Positions 9,800 through 18,251 of a stretch of 35,409 nt of DNA are shown in pieces. The position numbers and the translations under genes are program-made. This stretch comes from Muribaculaceae bacterium Isolate-002 (NCI). Lineage in GTDB: Bacteria > Bacteroidota > Bacteroidia > Bacteroidales > Muribaculaceae. The notes beneath the pieces were generated by a model. The model saw only the letters and a list, made by a program, of their open reading frames with translations. It searched no databases and was not told the origin of the DNA. Positions within the stretch are counted from its first letter, which is position 1; every line of letters begins with the position of its first letter. The DNA lies in the NCBI GenBank assembly GCA_004102805.1, contig SCEG01000031.1, positions 1 through 35,409 on the forward strand, in the 5' to 3' direction.

Positions 9800-11512
9800 A
9801 TGGCACTCACAGAGCAGCAAGTGAACATGGTAATGTCACAGAGCGTCGAGCAGATAAAAAAATATATAACCCAGGGGCTGATACAATTTCCTGATGACCT
9901 TGCGAAATATAAGGACACACCGAAATACAAGGCCATAGAGAAGGAACTGTCAAGCATACCGAGTCAGGAGGCAGTCAACAGGTGGAAGGAAATCGAAGCG
10001 ATGGGACAAGGTGACAGCGCGGCGCTCGCAGCCGCATTGTCAGACTTCATATCGCGCTTCGGGTCGTATGCCGGCAACGGCACGCTCGTGGAGCAGGCAC
10101 GCAGACAGTTTTCATCAATGACAGCCGAAACCGAACGCAGCGACTGGGAGTCGGCCGACAAGGAGTCGGTCACCGCGCTTCTGACGCACCGCCGCAAGTA
10201 TCCGTCGACATCCCACGAGACGGAAATCGACAATCTCGTGTGGGCGCTGACCGATAAGGACAACGCCATGCAGATAAACCGTTATATTCAGGAATTTCCC
10301 AACGGCCTGCACCGTATGGAGGCTCAAGACATGCTTGGAGCGCAGGAGCTATGGAAAGGGGTATCGACCGACGCCGACCTCGTGACCCTGTCAGACTATA
10401 TACAGGAGGAAAGTCTTTCTCCGTTTGTGCCGCGTGCCATGGAGATGCTGCAGGAGTTGAAGCGCGCCGAGATAGTCAAGATGCTTGAGAATCCGGGGAC
10501 GTATAAAGTGGACTTTCTGAAGCTGCTTATCGATGAGGAAATCTTCACGAAGCATGAGCTTATAGCCCACGGCGTGTGCACAGAAGGGACCTTCGACATG
10601 CTCTACAATTCGCCCGAGCTGCCCTCGATAGAGCAGAACGAGAATTCAAATCCGGAGATATCGAAGGGTGCGACCGATGTGTTTCTTTTCGGCATACCGT
10701 CGTCGGGCAAGACATGTGTGCTTATGGGTCTTTTAGGGTCTCGTAACTTTGTATATGACAATGCCGCGTCAGGCCCTGGGGGAACATACGCCGACAACCT
10801 GAGCATCTATCGCCGCCACAACAAGGCGCCCGGTCGAACCTACGGCAACTTCGTGGCCCAGATACAGGGTGTGGTGTACAGAGACAAGAGCGAGACTACC
10901 TACCCTATCAATCTCATCGAGATGTCGGGAGAGGAATTTGCGATGAAGATAGCGCTCAATCCGGAAAATCTCGTTGATTTCGAGGATATGGGTACCGGCG
11001 CCACCAAACTGCTTACGAGCGACAACCGCAAAATCATATTCATAGTGATTGACCCGACGGCCGACGGACTGATAAAACTGTCGTCGACGCTTAAGGACGG
11101 ATCGCCGATCACACGCATCGTGGAGCAGGATATCATCATAACAAAGATGGTGAACATGCTGATAAAAAATCCGAAGGTGCTGAAGAATACCAATGCGATA
11201 CACTTCATACTGACGAAGGCTGACACGCTGGGCAGCCGCGAGGAGAGAGACAAAATAGCGGTTGAGCGTATCAGAAGCCTGTATGGCAAGACTATCATGA
11301 CCCTGCGCGACATCTGCAAGTCATATTCAATCAACAAGTCGACCGACTATCAGCCGTCGCTGTTCACGTTCAGCCTCGGAGAGTTTCATGTCGGCGACCT
11401 TTTCGAATATGACTCATATGATGCAGACAAGCTGATGAATATAGTGACATCGATGGCTCAGGGGCGTAAGGAGAAAGGATTTTTCAACAGCATACAGAAA
11501 AAGATGAGCTGA
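9800..11512 (+). CDS. P-loop GTPase-like protein with N-terminal helical repeats
   Basis: This 570-residue protein has no signal peptide or membrane segment and should be cytoplasmic. Residues about 60-230 contain repeated helical units of the type found in LSDFISRFGSY, LLTHRRKYPS, INRYIQEFPNG and LSDYIQEES, resembling TPR-like repeats. The C-terminal half is a P-loop domain with Walker A GIPSSGKT at 298-305, an IEMSGEEF segment after a hydrophobic strand (candidate switch/G3 region), FIVIDPTADG as another core strand, and LTKADTLG with a G4-like TKAD at 472-475. The order fits a Ras-like GTPase fold. It differs clearly from the SrfC-like protein, so the operon encodes two distinct P-loop proteins. 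The partner recognised by the repeats is unknown. Confidence 0.75.
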   Translation: MALTEQQVNMVMSQSVEQIKKYITQGLIQFPDDLAKYKDTPKYKAIEKELSSIPSQEAVNRWKEIEAMGQGDSAALAAALSDFISRFGSYAGNGTLVEQARRQFSSMTAETERSDWESADKESVTALLTHRRKYPSTSHETEIDNLVWALTDKDNAMQINRYIQEFPNGLHRMEAQDMLGAQELWKGVSTDADLVTLSDYIQEESLSPFVPRAMEMLQELKRAEIVKMLENPGTYKVDFLKLLIDEEIFTKHELIAHGVCTEGTFDMLYNSPELPSIEQNENSNPEISKGATDVFLFGIPSSGKTCVLMGLLGSRNFVYDNAASGPGGTYADNLSIYRRHNKAPGRTYGNFVAQIQGVVYRDKSETTYPINLIEMSGEEFAMKIALNPENLVDFEDMGTGATKLLTSDNRKIIFIVIDPTADGLIKLSSTLKDGSPITRIVEQDIIITKMVNMLIKNPKVLKNTNAIHFILTKADTLGSREERDKIAVERIRSLYGKTIMTLRDICKSYSINKSTDYQPSLFTFSLGEFHVGDLFEYDSYDADKLMNIVTSMAQGRKEKGFFNSIQKKMS

Positions 11513-11542
11513 CACAAGCAGCTCATCACAGGATAAAACAAG

Positions 11543-11648
11543 TAAGAGTGCGTTTGAATTTAAACTGTATTAACAATAATATAGAAAGAAAGTAAAAACT
11601 TCAAATTAATCCTGAGGTCTTTTATGATTTAAATCCAAACACTCTATA
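11543..11648. repeat. 106-bp element bounded by imperfect inverted repeats
   Basis: The left arm 11543-11564 (TAAGAGTGCGTTTGAATTTA plus AA) and the right arm 11628-11648, read in reverse complement (TATAGAGTGTTTGGATTTAA plus A), match at most positions with small gaps. The AT-rich interior has no coding potential. It fills most of the 158-base gap between the P-loop gene and the next gene. It may be a small non-autonomous repeat or a long mRNA hairpin that separates expression of flanking genes. No target-site duplication was identified. Confidence 0.5.
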
Positions 11649-11670
11649 AGTCATACAACAATATCGAGAT

Positions 11671-13227
11671 ATGGCCGTATCATTAAAAATAAAAGGCAAC
11701 AAGCGCACCAACGAGGGGATAGGAAATGACCTGGTCAGCATCGGAGACAACAGATTTCCGGTAATCGACGCGCAGTATCCAGGCACAAAGGGGGCTACGG
11801 ATTTCATAGTGATCCGTCACCTTCATGACAAAAGCGTCTACACGATAGTGTGCAAGAATGTGACACCGTGCGACTCCAACCGGGAGGGGACACTGTATAT
11901 ATCGGTGTCTGTTCCGGTGAAGGAGCATGTGGCGGGGCTGTTCAATATGCTTATCGAGCTTCAGAACGCCTACAAGAGCACCTGCATGACCTACGACGGC
12001 ACAATGTACCACTTCATGGCGCGCAACGACATAGCGCAGCCGTTTGAGAAAATCATAGCCGCGCACAAGGTGTCGCATTATCCCTACAAGACGGTGGCAA
12101 CAAGCGATGACACTACATCGATGGCTTATCTTTTCATGACACCTGAGCAGATCAGCGACTTGCTCAACGACCCGATGCGCGGAGAGTTCAGCCGCTACGG
12201 CCAGGTGGTGCTGGTGCCGGTAAGCGACCCGTCGCAATATGTGTCGACACTCAATATTCCGGCCAAGATATGGCGCAGCTACAAGATATATGTCAACGGC
12301 CGACAGACCGGTCAGACACTTTCAGACCCGAACAAGACGGTGACGATAACGCTGCCGGAAACTGCAAGCCATGAATCAGTATCCGCGACATTCTCGATAG
12401 CGCAGGCCCGCGACACACGTATGCCTGGGATAGCTGTAGACGACGAGGCGCAGATAATATATCTCAACATGCAGCCGAAGCTGAAGCCGGTTGTAAAACC
12501 GACTGTCGAGACCTCAGAGTTGACCGAAAAGAGAGCGGCGTCAGGAAGCAAGAAGCCATATATACTGATAGCAGCCGGCACTATAGCGGTGCTCGCGGTG
12601 CTTGCTTACGTGCTGTTTTTCTCACCAAAGGAGGAGAAACCACAGAAGCATAAAGAGAAGGCTCCGATCGAGACTCCAAAAAATCAAGACGGGGATAACA
12701 ATCCAGAAGCAGCCCTTGACGGTGACAATCCTGACGAAGCAAAGACAGACGCTGACAGCACTGGCGGTGGAGAAGAAACGCCGGAGACAACGGACGGGAA
12801 AAATCCCAAAGAGACAACTCCGTCGGATAAACTTCTTAATCAAGACAAAGATAGTGGAAATAAGGCGAACCCGGATGTCAAAGCAAAACTGTTAGAAGAT
12901 TATAACTCAGACAAAGCCGCCATCAATAAAGCCGAAGATCTTTCATTCGGACTGTTCCGGAAAATACATCGCAGACATACGAACTATGACCAACAGGCCG
13001 GCTATCTCGAATTTAAAAATAAAGTTGATTTTATAAATGAGGTTGTAGAATACATCAGCGGCTTAAATGAAAAAATCAGTTCAAGTGATTATAAAGCAAA
13101 GATACAGTCATTAGCCGACAAAGCAGGAGCGCTTGGGCTTAGCGGTCTTAAGGCAAAACTTGAACAGCGTATAGCCGGGGGAGCCGGAGATATCAACAAT
13201 AGCAAAAAGATCAATAATAAATTTTGA
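11671..13227 (+). CDS. single-pass membrane protein with cytoplasmic domain and charged periplasmic linker
   Basis: This 518-residue protein has no signal peptide. Residues 1 to about 295 form a mixed alpha/beta soluble domain of unrecognised family, ending in a beta-rich stretch. One strong transmembrane segment follows (about 297-316, ILIAAGTIAVLAVLAYVLFF), preceded by SGSKK and followed by a low-complexity Lys/Glu/Asp/Asn/Pro/Thr linker of about 75 residues. A helical C-terminal domain of about 120 residues ends in NNSKKINNKF. With the N-terminus inside, the linker and C-terminal domain lie in the periplasm. The last 400 bases are visibly more AT-rich than the first 900, which suggests a faster-evolving or separately acquired C-terminal module. 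The protein could connect the cytoplasmic ATPase and GTPase proteins to periplasmic partners. Confidence 0.7.
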   Translation: MAVSLKIKGNKRTNEGIGNDLVSIGDNRFPVIDAQYPGTKGATDFIVIRHLHDKSVYTIVCKNVTPCDSNREGTLYISVSVPVKEHVAGLFNMLIELQNAYKSTCMTYDGTMYHFMARNDIAQPFEKIIAAHKVSHYPYKTVATSDDTTSMAYLFMTPEQISDLLNDPMRGEFSRYGQVVLVPVSDPSQYVSTLNIPAKIWRSYKIYVNGRQTGQTLSDPNKTVTITLPETASHESVSATFSIAQARDTRMPGIAVDDEAQIIYLNMQPKLKPVVKPTVETSELTEKRAASGSKKPYILIAAGTIAVLAVLAYVLFFSPKEEKPQKHKEKAPIETPKNQDGDNNPEAALDGDNPDEAKTDADSTGGGEETPETTDGKNPKETTPSDKLLNQDKDSGNKANPDVKAKLLEDYNSDKAAINKAEDLSFGLFRKIHRRHTNYDQQAGYLEFKNKVDFINEVVEYISGLNEKISSSDYKAKIQSLADKAGALGLSGLKAKLEQRIAGGAGDINNSKKINNKF

Positions 13228-13245
13228 TTGCGACAAATAACGGAT

Positions 13246-14154
13246 ATGAAACTATTGAAACAGATATTGATATTTATAGCGTTTACCGGCGCTATCTACG
13301 GCATATTCACATTAGTCACCAGACAGAAAGAAGTTGTGAATACGGCAGCACTGTCGGCCGGCAACCACGAGCAGATAATCAAGGAGATAGACCGCGACTG
13401 GAGCGGACTGACCGACTGGGACGAAGAGACATACAACCGCCACAACACGATGGTGGCACAAAGTCTCAACGCCGGCATCATCAACGAGCTTGACCGCAAG
13501 ACACTCATAGACCGTATCAACAAGGCGGCTTACCAGAAATGTGTTTCGGCGATGGACCGTGAGTTTGCGCACGCAGACTGCAACGGCGACAAGCTTGCCG
13601 ACAATTATGCCGGCCTGCAGACCATACTCATGAACGAGCGCGGTCTGGCAAGCAACCGCCAGATAATGGAAGTGAGCAAAGTGTATAATCTGTATCAGCG
13701 CATCATCGCTTTCAACAACAAGCCGCTGGGGTTAAATCCACGGTTTGACAGCAGCAATGACAGCTGGAATTCGTGGACCGGCCATCAGGACAGAATATCG
13801 AAGCAGAAAAATGAATTTGTCACTGACCCGATATTCCAAAACAGGCTCAAAAATATCACGGCAATCAGGCGTATCCACGACACAGACAGCAAGCTTCAGG
13901 AAGCGCGCAGCAAATTTTATGACCGACTGAGCAGCGAGATATGCTCATATTACGACAATGAGGCAACTGATCTGAGACGCGCTCAACATGCAGCCGACAA
14001 GTCTGCAATGGGAGATATCAGAGATAAAAAATCAAGACTATCTTCTCGAATGACAAATCTCAGGGTCAACCTTTCAAACGAGAGATATCTTAATCCGGGG
14101 CATGACATTTTCAATCGTTTGCGTTATCTTAGCAAGGAAATAGAATCGATATGA
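13246..14154 (+). CDS. N-terminally anchored helical protein, unknown family
   Basis: I place the start at ATG 13246, giving 302 residues that begin MKLLKQILIF; the reading frame extends upstream to a TTG at 13228, directly after the previous stop, but the ATG starts a clean signal-anchor segment (about residues 7-22). The rest is soluble and mostly helical, rich in Asp, Asn, Arg and Lys, with no recognised motif. It should project into the periplasm. It begins 18 bases after the previous gene and overlaps the next by four bases (ATGA), which indicates tight co-translation. Size and topology suggest a structural or adaptor partner of the neighbouring helical exported protein. Confidence 0.65.
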   Translation: MKLLKQILIFIAFTGAIYGIFTLVTRQKEVVNTAALSAGNHEQIIKEIDRDWSGLTDWDEETYNRHNTMVAQSLNAGIINELDRKTLIDRINKAAYQKCVSAMDREFAHADCNGDKLADNYAGLQTILMNERGLASNRQIMEVSKVYNLYQRIIAFNNKPLGLNPRFDSSNDSWNSWTGHQDRISKQKNEFVTDPIFQNRLKNITAIRRIHDTDSKLQEARSKFYDRLSSEICSYYDNEATDLRRAQHAADKSAMGDIRDKKSRLSSRMTNLRVNLSNERYLNPGHDIFNRLRYLSKEIESI

Positions 14155-15011
14155 ACAAAGGGATAGCAATCATAGCATTGACAGCGGCGCTTTCCACCAC
14201 AAGCGGCTTTGCCGCCCGAAGGATGTCGGAGCCACCGGTGACAGCCGGAGCCGACAGTGTGACGACGGAGCAGCCTGCAAACCGTGAACTGACCGAAGCC
14301 AAACGTAAAGCAGCCAAGCTAAGAGCCGAAAACCGCTCTCTGTGGAATGCGCTTAAAGCGGCTCTGCCCTATGCCGAAGATGGCAATCATGCGTTGCAAG
14401 CCTGTCAATCGGTCAATCTTGACACAGTCGATTTCGAGATGCTTGAAGGAGAACTTAAAAATCTTGAGACGCTTGCTCCGTACTCTGATAAGATCAAGTC
14501 ACACGCTGAGAGTCTCGGCAAATTTATCAGTATCGCGCGTGAATACGACGAATGCCGGGGGCTGTTTGATATGCCTTACAGCCAGGCAAAAACAGACAGC
14601 GTCGAGAACAATCTTCTCAATATATATGACGCCGGAGAGGGAATACTGACCGAGATTCAGTTCAACCAGATAGACAGCCTCTATAAGAAAGCTGACAAAT
14701 ATCGCGATGCAGTCATAGAGTTTGACAATATTGTCAAAGCCATCGATGCCGAAACCGAGCAATTTCGTGACAATGAAAAAGCCGATAGGATATGCTCACA
14801 GGAGATTGAGCGCATATTGGAAGAACGCAAAGAGGGTATAGCCCAGATCAGAGAGTACAAGTATATCTCCTCGCGGTTTGACATGTATAATCATGACCTT
14901 GGCAAAAATCCACGAAGCCGCACTCCTGATATCCGCAAGAGAATCGACATGATGCTCGGCAGGAAATCGCCGGACAACGAGACTGAAACGGACAACAGAG
15001 ACCTTGACTAA
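14151..15011 (+). CDS. exported helical (coiled-coil-like) protein, unknown family
   Basis: This 286-residue protein starts with a typical signal peptide (MNKGIAIIALTAALSTTSGF, likely cleavage after an Ala near residue 22). The mature part is almost entirely helical and highly charged, with heptad-like runs around 44-65 (ELTEAKRKAAKLRAENRSLW) and again around 200-240. The C-terminus is disordered and Asp/Asn/Glu-rich. No Cys lipobox is present, so a soluble periplasmic protein is expected. The start overlaps the stop of the preceding gene (ATGA), and the next gene is 32 bases downstream. No family is recognised. It may pair with the preceding anchored helical protein, since the two are translationally coupled. 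Confidence 0.65.
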   Translation: MNKGIAIIALTAALSTTSGFAARRMSEPPVTAGADSVTTEQPANRELTEAKRKAAKLRAENRSLWNALKAALPYAEDGNHALQACQSVNLDTVDFEMLEGELKNLETLAPYSDKIKSHAESLGKFISIAREYDECRGLFDMPYSQAKTDSVENNLLNIYDAGEGILTEIQFNQIDSLYKKADKYRDAVIEFDNIVKAIDAETEQFRDNEKADRICSQEIERILEERKEGIAQIREYKYISSRFDMYNHDLGKNPRSRTPDIRKRIDMMLGRKSPDNETETDNRDLD

Positions 15012-15043
15012 AAAAATTCAGAAACCGATATAACACTCCGACA

Positions 15044-16162
15044 ATGAGAGTACAGATAAACCATAACGAATTACGGCCGCTCATCAAAGAGGGGTATGAG
15101 AAAGTTTATGACGCAATGAGCCGCCTCCTTGCGCCTGAAGAGATGATATTTGCCAAATGGGAGGCCGGCTTCGGAGGGATATTGCAGTGGACGCTGCCCA
15201 ATGATTACATGTGGCGGAACTTCACTCAGGCCGACGACTACGACAAGCAGGTTGTAATAAACGAATTTCTGCGTCTGAAAGAGATCGGAGAGAAGAAACT
15301 CGGCACCAACGAGCGGCTCAAGCAGGCAGTGTATTCGATACCGTCGGAGGCAAGCGTTTATTATACGGTTACTCCCGACGGGAAGTATCACGTGATGCTG
15401 ACGGCGTGGGGCTACAGCTTCCCGACACAGGCACCGATGACAGATATCACATGGCAGCTTCCGGCCGGGGCGCAGAACACTACGGTGCGCTTCGTGGAGA
15501 GCGGCGAGCCGATGGTCAATCTGCCGTTTGACATACACCGCAACGGTGTGGTGCTCCATCATCAGTCGGATGAGAATGGCGACAAGTATTTAGGCAAGCT
15601 ATCACCGGGCACCGAACTGCATATCGAAGTGCCTTCGATGAGCCGCCGACTGACTCTTGCGGTGACGGGAGGACAGGAAGTGTATACCTTCGACCTGACC
15701 GTAGCGAAGCCGAGGATACAGGAAATTCCGGAAGTTCACGAGGAAGTAGCACACGAAGAAGTACACGAAAAGGAGGATGAGCCAGAGGAGATAATATGCG
15801 GGGCACGCACTATCAGAGTGCAGTATATCGGGTGTGACGGACAACCGATAAAGGGTCGCAGCATAATGCTAAGCCAAAACGGCCGGCTGACCGAGACAGC
15901 TACAGATGACAGTGGCAATATCTATCTAAACGGCAATGATTTCGCCGACGACACGGCAATAAAATCGCATATAGGAGATGTGGCGCAGCAACCGGGCTAC
16001 AGCGACTGCAGTTTCACCATCGAACCGGGAGAGGATGATTACGCCATAGTATACAGCGAACGCAAACAATCGCGGACGTGGCTTACCGCCCTGCTGTTGC
16101 TGCTGGGCGCCGGACTTGCATTCCTCACAATATGGGGCGCGTTAATGACAGATATAGGCTAA
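15044..16162 (+). CDS. tail-anchored beta-rich protein, unknown family
   Basis: This 372-residue protein lacks a signal peptide and has one hydrophobic segment at the extreme C-terminus (about 345-365, LTALLLLLGAGLAFLTIW), followed by only a few residues. The body should therefore be cytoplasmic and membrane-attached by its tail. Residues 1-95 are helical and Trp-rich. Residues about 100-225 and 250-310 contain beta-sandwich-like units with turns such as NGVVLHHQSDENGDKY and CDGQPIKGRSIML, reminiscent of carboxypeptidase-regulatory or PEGA-like domains. A Glu/His-rich linker (EVHEEVAHEEVHEKEDEPEE) separates them. It lies 32 bases after the exported helical protein and 19 before the DUF1294-like gene. 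No enzymatic motif is visible. Confidence 0.65.
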   Translation: MRVQINHNELRPLIKEGYEKVYDAMSRLLAPEEMIFAKWEAGFGGILQWTLPNDYMWRNFTQADDYDKQVVINEFLRLKEIGEKKLGTNERLKQAVYSIPSEASVYYTVTPDGKYHVMLTAWGYSFPTQAPMTDITWQLPAGAQNTTVRFVESGEPMVNLPFDIHRNGVVLHHQSDENGDKYLGKLSPGTELHIEVPSMSRRLTLAVTGGQEVYTFDLTVAKPRIQEIPEVHEEVAHEEVHEKEDEPEEIICGARTIRVQYIGCDGQPIKGRSIMLSQNGRLTETATDDSGNIYLNGNDFADDTAIKSHIGDVAQQPGYSDCSFTIEPGEDDYAIVYSERKQSRTWLTALLLLLGAGLAFLTIWGALMTDIG

Positions 16163-16181
16163 CACAAAAATCCGAAACATT

Positions 16182-16448
16182 ATGGAATTTTTAATCGTAT
16201 TCGCAGGAGTAACAAGCATACTCGCGTTTGTGCTTCACGGCGCGGAAAAACACAGGGTAAATGCCGGAGGCACACCCTACCCCACCGCGTTTATGGCGGC
16301 AGTCTCGGTCATAGCACCATTCGGGGCGCTTATGGGAATGTGGCTGTTTGCCAACCGTCACAAAGAGAAAATGATGGCAATACTGACTCCGGTGATGCTG
16401 CTTATATACGTAGCCGGAGTGTATCTGCTCAGAGGAGCCATCGCGTAA
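16182..16448 (+). CDS. small DUF1294-like membrane protein
   Basis: This 88-residue protein has hydrophobic segments at about 2-19, 38-56 and 66-84. The spacing HGAEKHRVNAGG, followed by a PFGALMGMWLF stretch and a basic NRHKEK, resembles the DUF1294 family, whose members carry a (D/E)K-x-x-A segment, a G-x-x-G-x-x-x-G helix and an HKT-type basic motif. The family has no established function. It is the last gene of the ten-gene run, 19 bases after the tail-anchored protein and 41 before the 5'-nucleotidase-like gene. Confidence 0.65.
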   Translation: MEFLIVFAGVTSILAFVLHGAEKHRVNAGGTPYPTAFMAAVSVIAPFGALMGMWLFANRHKEKMMAILTPVMLLIYVAGVYLLRGAIA

Positions 16449-16489
16449 AATAGAGACAAGACAGAATGACAACTCTATAATATGCAGAG

Positions 16490-18229
16490 ATGAAAAGATT
16501 ATTCATGCCGTTGCTGGCGGCAGGGAGCATGTTATGCGCCGGCGCCGCATCGCGCACTGTCGAGATAAAACTCATAGAGACATCAGATGTACACGGGAAC
16601 TATTATCCCGAGGATTTCATAAACCGGACACCGTCGGCGGGGTCGCTGGCCCGTGTATGCAGCTACGTTGACTCGGTGCGCGGCGCCATCGGTAAGGAGC
16701 ATGTGGTGCTTTTAGACAACGGCGACATATTGCAGGGTCAGCCTACGGTGTATTACTATAACTTCATAGACACGGCGTCGGTGCATATAGCGTCGGCGAT
16801 GATGGATTATATGGGATATGACGCCGGCACCATCGGCAATCATGACGTTGAGACCGGGCATGCAGTGTATGACCGGTGGGCCGCGCAGAAAAAATCGCCG
16901 ACTCTCGGGGCAAATGTGATATCGACCTCGACCGGAGAGCCATATCTGCCACCGTATGCGATAATAGAGCGTGACGGGGTGAAGATTGCAGTGCTCGGAC
17001 TGCTGACGCCCGCAATACCGGGGTGGCTTCCTGAAAATCTCTGGAGCGGGTTGCGTTTCGACGATATGGAGGCGACAGCATCAAAATGGATAGACCACAT
17101 AAAGAAAACGGAGAAACCGGATCTTACCGTAGGACTGTTTCACTCGGGAAGAGACTCGACCAAGACGACAGGAAACACGGTGGAAAACGCGTCGCTGCTT
17201 GTGGCGCGGCATGTGCCCGGTTTTGACATAGTAATGATGGGACACGACCACTCCCCTTACAACAAGACGATAACCAATGACGCCGGCGAGAAGGTCATAG
17301 TGGTAAATCCGGCCAATAATGCTCGTCGCGTCGCCACGGTAACCGCTACATTCGAAGTCGATGACAACGGAGAAGCGCGGTTGCTCGGACTGACTCCGGA
17401 GCTTGTCGATATGGACGGGATTACGCCTGACGAGGGATTTATGGCGCAGTTCGCTCCGCAACGCGAGGCTGTGGAAAAATTTGTGTCGCGGCGCATAGGC
17501 CACGCCGACATGCCGATGAGCACACGCGACGCCTATTTCGGGCCGTCGCCGTTCATGGATTTCATACACCGTATGCAGCTTGCGATATCGGGAGCAGACA
17601 TATCGTTTGCTGCACCGCTGTCGTTTGACGCCACAATCAACAGCGGCGATATTCATGTCAGCGACATGTTTAATCTCTACAAGTATGAGAATATGCTCTA
17701 CACCATGGCACTTAGCGGCAAGGAGATAAAGGATTATCTGGAGATGTCATACGACCTGTGGAGCAACACGATGAAAAGTGCCGACGAGCATCTGCTGCGT
17801 CTTCGCGACAATGCGAACAGCGACGACATGACTCATACCGGCTTCCGGTATCCGTCATATAACTTCGACTCGGCGGCTGGAATCATATATACAGTCGATG
17901 TCACCAAACCCCGGGGCGAGAAAATAACAATAGTCTCAATGGCCGACGGCAGCCGTTTCGAGCCTGATGCAATATATAAGGTAGCAATAAATTCCTATCG
18001 CGGCAACGGCGGAGGAAATCTGCTGACGCAGGGTGCCGGCATCGCACCTGAGGAGCTCAGCAGCCGGATACTTGACTCAACCGACAAAGATTTACGGTAT
18101 TATCTGATGGAATATATCATAAATCATCCGGAAATCAAGGCCACGACAAATGACAACTGGCAGTTCACGCCACGGGATATTGTGGAACCGGCGGCCAAAC
18201 GCGACCGGGAACTGCTGTTCGGCAAATAA
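16490..18229 (+). CDS. exported metallophosphatase/5'-nucleotidase family enzyme
   Basis: This 579-residue protein begins with a signal peptide (cleavage likely in the AGAAS region near residue 20). The N-terminal calcineurin-like metallophosphatase domain shows the dimetal motifs SDVHG (Asp33, His35), NGDI, GNHD at 116-119 and MGHDH (251-254). The C-terminal half matches the 5'-nucleotidase C-terminal domain, with SPFMDFIH, AAPLSF and a late YRGNGGGN substrate-loop region. Members hydrolyse nucleotides, cyclic nucleotides or UDP-sugars in the periplasm, releasing phosphate and nucleoside; the exact substrate cannot be told. It lies 41 bases after the DUF1294-like gene with no terminator seen between them, so it may be the last cistron of the same operon. 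Confidence 0.88.
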   Translation: MKRLFMPLLAAGSMLCAGAASRTVEIKLIETSDVHGNYYPEDFINRTPSAGSLARVCSYVDSVRGAIGKEHVVLLDNGDILQGQPTVYYYNFIDTASVHIASAMMDYMGYDAGTIGNHDVETGHAVYDRWAAQKKSPTLGANVISTSTGEPYLPPYAIIERDGVKIAVLGLLTPAIPGWLPENLWSGLRFDDMEATASKWIDHIKKTEKPDLTVGLFHSGRDSTKTTGNTVENASLLVARHVPGFDIVMMGHDHSPYNKTITNDAGEKVIVVNPANNARRVATVTATFEVDDNGEARLLGLTPELVDMDGITPDEGFMAQFAPQREAVEKFVSRRIGHADMPMSTRDAYFGPSPFMDFIHRMQLAISGADISFAAPLSFDATINSGDIHVSDMFNLYKYENMLYTMALSGKEIKDYLEMSYDLWSNTMKSADEHLLRLRDNANSDDMTHTGFRYPSYNFDSAAGIIYTVDVTKPRGEKITIVSMADGSRFEPDAIYKVAINSYRGNGGGNLLTQGAGIAPEELSSRILDSTDKDLRYYLMEYIINHPEIKATTNDNWQFTPRDIVEPAAKRDRELLFGK

Positions 18230-18251
18230 CAGAAGCGTTACGTTAAGTAAG

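Noticed and set aside
13228..13245. TTG start extending the anchored helical protein by six residues
   Set aside because: ATG 13246 begins a normal signal-anchor (MKLLKQILIF) and leaves a sensible gap after the previous stop.
13576..13608. EF-hand-like or dockerin-like segment (DCNGDKLAD) in the anchored helical protein
   Set aside because: It is a single short match with wrong spacing for a calcium loop and no second repeat.
387..16448. Interpretation of the cluster as a prophage, type VI secretion or CRISPR-associated locus
   Set aside because: No capsid, tail, integrase, baffle or Cas motifs are visible; the genes are ordinary in base composition and not flanked by tRNA or repeats typical of islands.
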